A stretch of DNA of 64,000 nt from NCBI GenBank assembly GCA_050084985.1, contig JBITNC010000001.1, forward strand, positions 16,430,001 to 16,494,000. The letters run 5' to 3'. Shown here in pieces: positions 10,253 to 20,344 of the stretch. The stretch's first letter is position 1. Every line of letters starts with the position of its first letter. A model generated the notes under the pieces. That model ran no database searches. It saw only the letters and a program-made list of their open reading frames with translations, and had not been told where the DNA came from. The position numbers and the translations under genes were made by a program. This DNA comes from Nageia nagi (lineage: Eukaryota; Pinophyta).

Positions 10253-13200
10253 CATAGTTGTAAAAATCAAATCGGAATTGGATAAAATCAAAATCGGCCA
10301 AGCAAACGATCTGATTCAAATCGGATCCAATTTTTTTCAAAAAAGTGTTTAACCAACTTTTTCCGATTCCGAATCGTGATTTTTTAGACAAAAAATTCGC
10401 AATTTTTCTATAAAAATCGGCATTGAATCAGCTGACGATTTTTCAGGATTGAATTCGATTTCTTGGTCGATTCGATTATGAAAATAATAGCGATTCTTGA
10501 TAAAAAATCAACAAAAAATCGTTTGGTCATCTTGGGCAGGGGTAGAGAGGTTTAAGTCACCAAAAAGCTCAATCATTTCATTTTTTTTTGCATTCTAGAG
10601 CTGAGAGGAGCTGACCTAACACCATTTTCAACAAGTTTGACGAGATTCAAAGTAAGTTTCCAACTTTCCAATGCTTTATGAGTTTTGATGGGTGTTTTTC
10701 ATTTTCTCTCCAAGGCTTCAGCTATTTGTTTTTTTTATTTTTTGTTTGTTTTTGCAACTACAAGTATGAGTTCTCTAGGCCGTAAGAAAGATAGGACAGA
10801 TGTTATTTGGCCATATGTCATAGAGATTGAAATAGCAGGCACTCTTATTTGCAATTTTTGTAGGGAACCTATTGGTGGAGGTGTTTAAACAATGAAATTT
10901 CACTTAGCAAAAATGGCTGGGAATAATATTAGACCTTGCCCTAAGGTGGATCAAGATGTTCAGAGGCAAATGGTTGCCATCATAGAAGCCAAGGCAGCAG
11001 AGAAGCAGGCAAAGAAAAGACCAAAATCGGAAATTGCTAGAGGGTTTCCACCAACTCCCCCTCCACCTCCACCTTCAGGGTTTCCAGGGGCAGGTTCTAC
11101 CCAGGACCATTTCTTTGAAGAGGGCGGTACTAGTGGTAGTGCAACAACTACAACTGCAACTACAAAGCAGACTCCCACCACTAAGATGAGGAATCCAGCA
11201 GGCCCTAGTAGTGCAATGAGGTGTGATTTTTCTGCACCTTGTGGTGGCCAAACCACACTCGATCAATCATGGAATAAGGATAAGTTTGATGAAACCAGAA
11301 AGGCAATTGCAAATTTCTGGTATCACTCTAATTTTTCTGTCAATGTGGCGAACTCGCCATATTGGGAGTACATATTTAGAGCTATTGCTGCTTGTGGTGT
11401 TGGATTTACAGCACCAACTTACAGTGATTTGAGAGGTCCTATGCTAGATATGGTTGTTTTAGATTCCATGAGGGTTATTGATGAGCAAAAGAAGATTTGG
11501 AGAAGAAAGGGTGCAGTATTCTTAGCGATGGTTGGACCGATACATGGAAGAGAACTTTGTTGAACTTTTTGGCTACTTCTTCAAGAGGTCTGGTATTCTT
11601 GAAGTCAGTGGATGCATCAGGTGAAATAAAAAATAGTGATTATTTATTTGGACAGTTGTAGATAGTTATCGAGGAGGTGGGGGCTGAAAACGTTGTGCAA
11701 GAATATTTATTATTTACTATCTATTTTGTTTCGGTTTATTTTATGCATGTTATCATTTTTTGATTTAAATTTTTAATAATTAAAATTTAGTTCATCTAAG
11801 TTTAAAACTTAACTTTAAATTTTATGTTCTGCACATTGTAGGTTATCACAGATAACGCTTCCGCATACATTAAAGCAGGGGACAGGATTGAGAAAGAATA
11901 CCCTACCATTTTTTGGACTTCTTGTGCTGCACATGTCATCGACTTACTTCTTGAGGACATTGGAAGGGTAGATTGGATCAAAGAGGTTGTGGAAATAGCA
12001 AAGAATATCACCAAATAAATCTACAATCATGCTTGGGTCCTCCATTTGATGAGGATAGATTTCACAAATGGAAAGGATCTAATATGTTCTGATAAATTTT
12101 TTATTATTTCCCAACTATCAATTTATTTTATTTATATTCTCTTTTTTTTTTTCATTAAATTAAATTTATGAATTTTACATGCAACCACTACACGATTTGC
12201 AACATCTTTTCTTATATTGCAGAGTATTTTTAATACTCAAATTGCATTGAAACAAATATTTGTGAGCAACAAGTGGATGGAGTCGAGAACCAGAGGGCAA
12301 GAATATTGTTAATTGTATCTTTGATGATGATTATTGGATTGACATACTTTAGATTTTGAAGGTATAATTTTATTTCAATTTTCAACTTTTCCACTTTTCT
12401 ACTATCTGAATCATTCCATATTGAATTGATTAAAATTTAATTCATTAAAATTGTTATTAATTTAGTTGTATAATTGATAATTCACTTTGCAGATTACAAA
12501 GCCCTTAGTGAGGGTGCTTCGCCTTGTGGACTCAGAGAAGCCATCCATGGGATACGTGTATGAGGCGATGGATAAGAAAAAGGAGGCCATATCGGCTTTT
12601 TTCAATCATCAAGCATCAAGTTTCAGTACATATGGGACATGGTTGATTGTAGGTCGAATACTCAATTGCATAAGCCTCTACATGGAGCAAGGATTTACTT
12701 GAACCCCAAGTTCTTCTTTGAAGACAATTTTGATCCATTGAATGGGGAGATTAACGCAGGTATCCACTACTAAATATTAACCAACTTTGAGGATTTTGAC
12801 TTCAATTTTCAACTTAACCTATTGAATTTGAATATATTGGATTTTGATGGGCATTTAAATTTTGTAGGTCTCCATAAGGCTATTAACCGTTTGGTGCCAG
12901 ATAAGGAGATTAAGACCAAAATTTACAGAGTAGAGCTTCAAGATTACAAGAAAGCACAAGGCTACTTGTTCTCATCCACAGAATGTATAGAATCAAGGAG
13001 AACTCAAGCTCCAGGTAAGAAAATGCATTTTCAAACTTTTTAAAGTGAATTGCCCAATTAGTAACATCTTGAAAAATGCATATCTTATTTGTTTTTCTTG
13101 TATTTTTTTTTAGATCTATGGTGGGAGGATTATGGCGGTAATACGCCAAATCTTCAAAAAGTGGCCATAAAAATCTTATCCCAACCAGCTAGTTCTTCTA

Positions 13201-14069
13201 GGTGTGAGCGAAACTGGAGCACTTTTGAGCAAATTCATTCAAAGAAGTGCAATTGGCTCACCTATGAGCGCTTGAATGATTTGGTTTTTGTGCATTACAA
13301 TCTTCGCCTCCGTCATAGACAAATTGAAGGAATAAGTAATGACACGATAGAGTTGGGTGAGATTGATGCAAGTGATGTGTGGGCTTCATGGTTGAAGGAT
13401 GTGCTAGAAGAGGTTATACCATTAGAGATTTTGATTTCAATTTTCAACTTATAGATTAGCTATTGAATTTGATTTTGAATATATTTTATCAGCTTTTTAT
13501 GGGCAATGCATTTTGATTTTACAGCCTCAAGATTTTGATTTCACCTTTGAAGAGTATCAAAGGATGGAAGAACAAGTTGTTGCAATGGGAGAGGAAGCTA
13601 AAAGGGTGGCAATGGAAGTAGAAAGGGACCAAGGGGGTACATTAGCAGCAAAACCATCACATAGAAGAAATTCTCTTGAAGATGATATTGATGATGATGA
13701 ACCTCTAATAACAACTAAGTCTAGGGTTGCAAAAGAGAGATTGCAAAAGGCAAAACATGGATGATAGCTCATAGCAATGTTGCAATAGCAGTCACTAGAT
13801 GAATGCTTTAAATCTTCTGATTCAAATTTTGTTATGTCACATTGAAAATCTTTAATGTTTTTGATCCTTGACACTTGACATTCGATATGTAATATCGAAC
13901 TCTACAATTTCTTTGATATGCAATGTTGGATATTTTATATGTTATTCTATATGGAATGTTGTTTATTTGATGTGCAATATTCAGATTTAGATTCCTTCAT
14001 TTTTTCTCCATGCCGATTTTTCAAAAAATCAAAATCCTACAACCAAACGATTCCGATTTTTTAACTATG
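10253..14069 (+). mobile_element. hAT-superfamily DNA transposon, full length, with perfect 8-bp target duplication
   Basis: The left end CATAGTTGTAAAAATC and the inverted right end (CATAGTTAAAAAATC on the minus strand) form imperfect terminal inverted repeats, both continuing into TCGGAAT-type subterminal sequence. The 8-bp duplication GTTCGTCC flanks it at 10,245-10,252 and 14,070-14,077. Eight-bp duplications and the DUF659/dimerisation-type transposase inside are hallmarks of hAT elements. It is 3,817 bp long. It lies in the leader of the composite LTR element, so it inserted later. Confidence 0.92.
10766..13764 (+). pseudogene. hAT transposase (BED zinc finger, DUF659 region, hAT dimerisation domain), multi-exon, disrupted
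   Basis: The order matches plant hAT transposases. A BED-type finger (CNFC, then FHLAKMAG) lies at 10,850-10,920; a proline-rich linker (PTPPPPPPSGFPG) near 11,060; a DUF659-type region over 11,280-11,690 (GPMLD, then a shifted SDGWTD-like segment, FLKSVDASGE); then VITDNAS and WTSCAAHVIDL at 11,842-11,960. KPLVRVLRLVDSEKP lies at 12,500, and the C-terminal dimerisation domain (WWEDYG, then SSRCERNWSTFE) at 13,115-13,430. The last segment, 13,513-13,764, ends in a stop. Approximate exons are 10,766-11,690, 11,842-12,060, 12,180-12,359, 12,493-12,760, 12,869-13,013 and 13,115-13,450 plus the last. Damage includes a TAA at 10,886, a frameshift near 11,520, stops near 12,016 and 12,350, and a lost splice donor near 11,693. 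No functional transposase is expected. Confidence 0.88.
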
Positions 14070-14132
14070 GTTCGTCCACTTTGAGAAGGAAGTTGAGCAC
14101 ACTTCAAAGGCAATGTTTATGACTGCACTACA

Positions 14133-15102
14133 ATGGTTGAGCGAAAGATGGAGAATAATGAAGAGGAAAGAATCAAGGTCACTTATTGTTTAAGTGAGAT
14201 TTTCATAATTTCATCACCAAAACCTACATATGATGTAATACATTGAGGAAGATGCTTCAACTTGTGGTGGTCAGTTTTGAAGACTTGGGAGAAATCACAA
14301 GTTCACAATTTTCTAGAAGGGTTACTATGCTTGAAACATTTGCAAAAACCAAAATAGGCAACGTCATGTTAGAAATGGGCATGGATGAATTGATCTACAC
14401 AATATTTCAAATTTCATTACTTCAGTTAGAGAAGAGCATGTTGATAATGTTGTTACATCCATGAGAGAAATTATGACCTCGATCATAGATGAAAGTGATT
14501 GCATTTACCAACCACTTGTATCTACATTGTTAGATTTCTGGAAACAAGATTTTGCTACACATGAGTTGGTTAACAGTGTGATTAGACAGTGTGAAGAAAA
14601 GCTGAAACCATTTATGGAACAAGAGGAGACAACAGCCAAAGCTTCCCTTATAGTTATTTCCCCACCATACGAGGCAAGAGAAGAAGATCTCGAAGACAAC
14701 ACTTCAGCTTGTAACCATGATGAGGGTATTGATTCTATTCATAATGATGATGCACACAGCAAAATGGTTGGAGGAAAAATTGATGAAGAAAAAGGGGATA
14801 AATCATTACTACAGAAGGTATGGCTAAACCATGTTATCACTATTCAAAGCGAGCCCATGTTTTTGTTTGAGGTTGTTCACTATGATAAAATCAAAAGTGC
14901 AATTGTAGACTTCGTATGTGCTCATTTTCAAGGCACAAAGTCATGCATGGATCTCAATAATGAAGAACTCATGATGAGGAGTATAGCAACAACAATTTGA
15001 GTAACTCTCTTGGCATCCATACCCACTCCTAACTTCATGACTATCAAGAAGGGAAGAGCACCTAGAGCACCACCATGGAATGACGGATTTGCAATTAGAA
15101 TC
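14133..15102 (+). pseudogene. Intronless, disrupted copy of a PDS5 (sister-chromatid cohesion) HEAT-repeat segment captured by the LTR element
   Basis: From an ATG at 14,133 the frames read in order like the N-terminal HEAT region of plant PDS5: CLSEIFIISSPKPTYD, then LVVVSFEDLGEITSS, FSRRVTMLETFAKTKIGNVM, MDELIYTIFQ, and TSMREIMTSIIDES followed by EEKLKPFM. PDS5 proteins regulate cohesin on chromosomes. Two frameshifts (around 14,195-14,250 and 14,420) and a TGA at 14,998 break it. Beyond codon 80 of the 14,461 frame the sequence is acidic and then unrecognised. The frame runs on to 15,102, where the Mutator-like insertion splits it, and resumes at 18,817. No introns are seen across the PDS5-like part, which points to capture through RNA. 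Assignment is from remembered family motifs. Confidence 0.7.
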
Positions 15103-16770
15103 AGGGTTTTTTAAAGCTCGATTCCTTAGAAAAAAGACTTTTTAGGATTTCTAAAATAATTTGAGTATAACGCTTTTCTAAATCGCCAAAATTTTACAAT
15201 AGAAAATTTTATTTTCTAGTTAAATAGCCAAAAATATAAAATCATTTAAAAAAATAAAATTGAAATAGCCATCTCCAAGAAAGTAAAGATTAAAATAAAA
15301 TTTAAAATAACCAAAAAAATTATAATAAAAATTGATAATAATAAAAAATTGCCTAAATATTATAACTACACTTTTTATGTTGTAGAAATTGCCAAAATTT
15401 AATAAATATTATTTATATATTTCCCTCAAAATTTGAAAATTAGTAAAAGCTAAAGTCCCAAATTCTTATGTAACTTTGAAAACCCTAAAAGTTATAAAAT
15501 GAAACAAATCTCTTTCAAATCCGCTTGGCATTACAAAATGCAATGTTGATCGACATTCCCACATCAAGGATGGGAGGTTGGATTCAAATGCCTACGATTC
15601 GTACTGTTTGCAGTCAATATGTGGGAGAAGCAAGCCCACCCATACATAACCAACACTTGCACATCTTCAAATCTTCATCTTTTTGTATTCAATCAAGAAT
15701 TCACTATGTTGGTTGATTTGATCTTGCATTGTTCTTCAGATTGCTATCATGGCACCCAAGTCTAAGAAGAACAAAGTTATGACGATCCCTCAACTATCTT
15801 AATAACCATCTTTATAGCCATTTTTATTTTTTATTTAGTTAATTATAAACTCATTTGGACTAATTTTTATTTTACAAATAATGAATTATGAAAAATAAAA
15901 TAAGAAAAATTATTTTATCAAACATTTCTTTTTAATTCAAACTATATATATTTTTGAAAGGAAAAAAAGAAATTAAAAATTATATTCTATTGAGTGGCAA
16001 AGAACTTGTTCAAGGTATTGTAGGAGGAAGGAGATAAAAGAAGCAAGTCAAAAACTTATGAGAAAATCAATTTCAACCTTGCTTATGAATTAACACGTTT
16101 AATGGTTTTTAAGCCTTCCTTATGATACCAGTAATTTCACGTACCCTTCAATTTGCTTGCTTTGCAACTTTGAGGAGTATGAGGGCAAATATATGTTCAT
16201 GCTCAAGAATAGATTGCTTATTTTTTTATTCTTTTGGTAAATAAAAAAAATTTATTAACTATGACCAAAACATTTTCTAAGCACAAATAGTTTATTTGTC
16301 AAGGTTGTAGATTGAAGTGTTATTTAAATTTGAAAGTTCTAATCTATACTTATATGGTGTTGCTCTCTTTTTAAATCCTCTCTTTTTAAGATAAAAAGAA
16401 AACACAATATAATTAAAACAAGCTTGACAATTTTATTATACAACTTAATTATATTAAAAATAAACATCCAAATACTTAATTAAAATGAAATACTATTAAA
16501 ATAATAAATAAAAATGGTAAATATAATATTAAAATGATAAAAATAACCATTTAAAAAAATTTATAAAAAAAAAAATTAGATGCTAAATATTTTACTACTT
16601 TCATTTTTATATTTAATATTTATTAATCCTTACGTTTTCCATCGGAGATTACAAATCAATATGATTTTTTTTGCAAATGAGCTTCCACATTCCAATGGAC
16701 TCGGATCCACGACCTTTCTTGAACAGAAATCGAAGGAGATGGAATCCATTTAGGGCAGACATATCATAGT

Positions 16771-16779
16771 ATAAAGAGG
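16771..16779 (+). promoter_or_regulatory. TATA-like box upstream of the LBD fragment
   Basis: GTATAAAGA lies about 230 bp before the LBD-like ATG, in a short GC-richer island (16,660-17,130) inside an AT-rich element. It may be the captured promoter of the source gene. Confidence 0.3.
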
Positions 16780-16999
16780 AACCTGAAGGGAAGGGAAAGA
16801 TGTTCTCTCTCTACATCAACTGTCCACTAATGGCTTTTCCTTTCTTTGGAACACAAAAAGGCATAGTCTTCTGGTTTTTTAACTCTGCATCTGCCAATCT
16901 AATCTCGTTCCACACTCCGCGTTTATTGCTTTCCAAAACTGGGAAGGTTCAGGGTTTTCTAGGAAGTTGGCTGCTGAAAAAACGGCCAGGCGTTGTGTT

Positions 17000-17318
17000 A
17001 TGTCACCTTGTGCAGCCTGCAAACTATTGAGACGAAGATGTTCCAAAGATTGTATGTTCGCTCCATATTTCCCGTAGTGGAACCCCTCAAGTTTGCCATT
17101 GTTCATAAGGTCTTCGGGGTCAGCAACATTAGCAAGATGTCGAAGGTACGCATAGTTGTCTACATACCATCACTTGGGCAACACAGTCATAGAATACGAT
17201 TGTTTTTTTTAATTCTTATGATGATAAATAAATTCAGGAAGTTGCAGAGTATCAGAGAGCGGATGCGGTGAGTAGCATGGTTTACGAAGAGAATACGAGG
17301 ATTAGAGACCCTGTGTAT
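17000..17318 (+). pseudogene. LBD (LOB-domain) transcription-factor gene fragment, intron retained, frameshifted and truncated
   Basis: Exon 1 (17,000-17,145) encodes [15 protein letters not shown], a complete C-x2-C-x6-C-x3-C DNA-binding block, then FAPYFP. The next codon is a stop in that frame, and a one-base shift near 17,070 restores PLKFAIVHKVFGVSNISKM, the start of the GAS block. A 92-bp GT-AG intron (17,146-17,237) follows, at the place where many LBD genes have one. Exon 2 (17,238-17,318) reads EVAEYQRADAVSSMVYEENT and ends at RDPVY, just before the expected GCVG. The C-terminal leucine-zipper part is absent. LBD proteins are plant-specific nuclear regulators of organ boundaries and root development. 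The retained intron means capture at DNA level. It is not expected to work. Confidence 0.85.
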
Positions 17319-18816
17319 GTTAAAACAGAACCAACCTTTCGAAAAATAAAAAGAGGAAAGCCATCAATAGTCATCGGGGCTTTCCAGGGAAAAACCCCTT
17401 CACATTGGCACTCCAGAACATAAATATTCACAACAAAAAAGGAAAACATACGATTTGGACAAAAATATATTACATATTACATTTTAAAAATAACATTTGT
17501 CTAATACAACTTATTTCTATTTACTCAAAGCATTCCTCTGCATTTAATTCAATATTAAATATTTGGATTTATTTTATTTCTCCTCACAAAATAAATAAAT
17601 AAAACACTATTTAATATTCAACTCTTCTAATTATTTAAAACAAAGAAATATATAACTTTTCAAATATTTAATTTTAAAATATTTTAAATAATTATTTAAA
17701 AAATATTTAAATTTTAAATAATATTATGAGATATGCTTTCCATTATAAAAAATATTAGATTAAAAGGAAACATCTTAAATTAAGATTAAAAGAAATTTCT
17801 TAAAATTATGTTAAATGTTAAAAACATTCTTCTATATTTTAAAGCTTAAATGTTTAGAAAAAAGAAGTGTTCATTGACAATAGATTTGGATTAAATATAT
17901 TCATGAAGAATTTTCTTATAAAGTTTAGATTAAGTGATGAACATCCAAACTTCAAATATTAAAATTAGATGATTTGATAATGAGAAAATAAAAATAATCA
18001 AACTACTAATAAAAATTGATCCAAAATATTTTACTACTAGTTATATCATGGAGATACTCTTACCCTATAACTTATTGCTTGGAAGAACTTCCATTCATGA
18101 TATGGAAGTCATTCCTTCTACACTAGACATATTTTGAATTTAAACATGAAGGACTAATTCATGCATCCAATAATATATAAAATATTTTTAATATTGTAAA
18201 TTCCTCTTATTAATTCAATGGATATAGTGTATCTCACTTGGAATCTCATGACATATAAATTATTAAACCATTAGAGATCATCCCTTATAAATTAATTGAC
18301 GTAATAATAAAATATAATTCATTAGAAATTACTTCGATATTGTTAAGAGATTAAAAAATAATTTAAACAAATTTAGGTATTTATATATACATCCAACAAA
18401 TATTACATATGAGTAGAAAAATAAAAAATATATATCTATACAAGCATGGGATAGTAAGAATTTTAATTTAGTATATTTAAGAAATTTTCATTTTTAGGAA
18501 TTACATTTTTATTAAAGTAAATTGCATGAAATATATATTAATATTATAAAAAATAATTGTTATCAATTTTATATTATTAATATTAATCTTGATGCTTGCA
18601 ATGATACGAATGATAATCAATGCTATATTTAGGAAATTTTTATTTTTAGGAATCGCCTTTTTTCTCCATAATTTGTTTTCTTGACTTTCGGAATAGCCAT
18701 TTTTACTATACACACTTCTACAGGAATAACCAACCTACTAATCGAAATTGAATGAGAATAGCCTTTGTTTATATAATTCAATTTTTTTTTTCTTAAAATG
18801 AACCCTAATTAGAATC

Positions 18817-19019
18817 CAAGGAAAAGAGTTGATACTTCGTGGCATGAAAGACCTTGGAGAGGCAAATACAGAATTCCAAAGGATGGAAGCTATCGGGAAG
18901 AAGTTAGAGTTTGTTGATTCTTGGATCAACCATGATGAAGGAATGAAGGATCAAGAAGACTACTACAGCTATAGATGTTCCGAATTGCTTGGGGACAAGC
19001 AATTTGGGAGCGGCGGACA
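18817..19019 (+). pseudogene. C-terminal tail of the captured ORF and polypurine tract of the composite element
   Basis: Continues in frame from 15,102 across the excised Mutator-like element and stays open for about 60 codons. The final stretch GGGGACAAGC, AATTTGGGAGCGG, adjoins the 3' LTR at 19,020; this is the purine-rich tract preceding many plant Ty3/gypsy 3' LTRs. The encoded residues (about MKDLGEANTEFQRMEAIGKK onward) match no family I know. Confidence 0.55.
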
Positions 19020-20344
19020 TGTAATGTCCCCATTTTTATGGTGTTTTCCCCATTTCACCTCTGATAATTGGGGGAACATTAGCTTAGGTGTGATTTTGTC
19101 TATTTTAGTAGTTTTTGGAACAATGGCCCTTTTTATTTAGTCATCATGTATAGTTGAGTGCCTAAAATGCCAATAACAATGTATTAATGATACCAAAGTA
19201 ATTATAGTTGTAAATGCAATATTAGTCTCCCTAAATGAGGTGTTGCATATTTTTAGCCTTGACGGATGTAATATTGGCATTAGATGGACCTTTAGTCATT
19301 AGTGCTTCCCTCTTCAAGGTAGAGCATCCCCCTAGGTGATTACATCAACTTCAAGGCATCTCAAGGGCATCCAAGCTTGGACGTGGCACTTCAAAAGAGG
19401 AATTTAGCATCCCGAGGCATTGGATGGCTCCTACACTTGGATGTTGGGCATTCATGGACAATTTCACCCCCACATTGAAAGATTGGGCATTCCAAGGCCC
19501 CACGTCACCCCTCTTGGTTATTTGGAGGCATGGTACTGATCCTAAGGCACATCGACATCACCTCTACTTGGACGTTGGTATTCCTAGTCCTTGGATGTGA
19601 TCTCACTTATCCCGAGGCTCTCTGTCTTGACATTGTCAACATGAACACACGGATCACATCTCTTCACCATTAGATCATCTCAATGCAAGATTAGAAGAGA
19701 GACTACATGGCCTATAAAAGGAGGACCCCTAGACATTTTGAGATATGTTGATTATTGATTATAAACCCCTTTTATCGGATTAAGTGTGAGAAATCTATCT
19801 TCACCACTTGTAGAGCAACCTACATTTGAAGTTTTGAGGTGATAGAAGGCTAGCCTCAAGCTTACTCTAGCTGTTTGGGAGAGGAACACTATTGGTTCCA
19901 TCACAGAAGAAGTAGGGAAGTCCTAGACTTGGCCTTGTTTCTACTACGGTTAGTGAGGCCTTGGAGCCATCCAAAATAACTCTATTGGAGGTAGTATTGG
20001 TGCAAGCTTCTTAGGTCAAATACATATTTATGTAATTGCGCTTCCGCCATTTCAATATCAATACAATTACATTTTTCCTATTTCTATTTGCTATTTGTCT
20101 CACTCTGCTAGACGTTGGATTTGGAGTGATTATTGCATTGTTAAATTCATGTTTTGCTCCCTAATTACAATGTTGGATTACTAGAGGCATTATTGCATGT
20201 TTATAGATTAATTTTGGTCAATATAGCTAGACGTTGGATACTTGTTGCAATTTTGATCTTGTTTGGATAGTTTCGGAGCAAGAAGGCAAGCATCCCTCTC
20301 GTAGGGCATGTTTGAGCATGATCAGCTAGTTTGGGATCATTACA
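19020..20344 (+). repeat. 3' LTR of the composite element
   Basis: It begins TGTAATG and ends CATTACA, a perfect 7-bp terminal inverted repeat, and is 1,325 bp long. TATAAAAGGAGG near 19,715 is a good TATA box. The last 400 bp match the 5' LTR ending at 8049. Confidence 0.85.

Larger units (their letters stand above)
15103..18806 (+). mobile_element. Mutator-like (Pack-MULE type) transposon with perfect 10-bp target duplication, carrying an LBD gene fragment
   Basis: The ends are AGGGTTTTTTAAAG and, on the minus strand at the right, AGGGTTCATTTTAAG. The 10-bp AATTAGAATC flanks both sides (15,093-15,102 and 18,807-18,816). Both subterminal regions carry repeated AATAGCC/AATAACC motifs (about 15,222, 15,263, 15,309; 18,689, 18,723, 18,751). 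Excising it restores the reading frame of the host element across the join. The interior is very AT-rich and has no transposase. It contains a 17-codon basic mini-ORF at 15,749 and the LBD fragment. Superfamily is inferred from the duplication length. TIR similarity beyond about 15 bp is weak. Confidence 0.72.
7638..20344 (+). mobile_element. Composite LTR retrotransposon carrying a PDS5-like ORF, with two DNA transposons nested in it
   Basis: Layout: partial 5' LTR (to 8049), Met-tRNA-type primer site (8053-8064), repetitive leader (8.07-10.24 kb), PDS5-like ORF (14,133-15,102 continuing at 18,817), purine tract, 3' LTR (19,020-20,344). The hAT (10,253-14,069) and Mutator-like (15,103-18,806) insertions have perfect target duplications, so removing them leaves about 3.4 kb of internal sequence. 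No Gag, protease, reverse transcriptase or integrase is seen, so the element would have been non-autonomous. The 5' and 3' LTRs match only over their right-hand 400 bp, so an alternative is that they come from two insertions of one family. Confidence 0.6.

Noticed and set aside
11066-11266. Minus-strand ORFs over 10,960-11,266 as proteins
   Set aside because: They are shadows of the proline-rich linker and neighbouring sequence of the hAT transposase read backwards.
17000-17318. A working LBD gene
   Set aside because: A frameshift follows FAPYFP, the coding sequence stops at RDPVY and the C-terminal half is missing. It lies inside a transposon.
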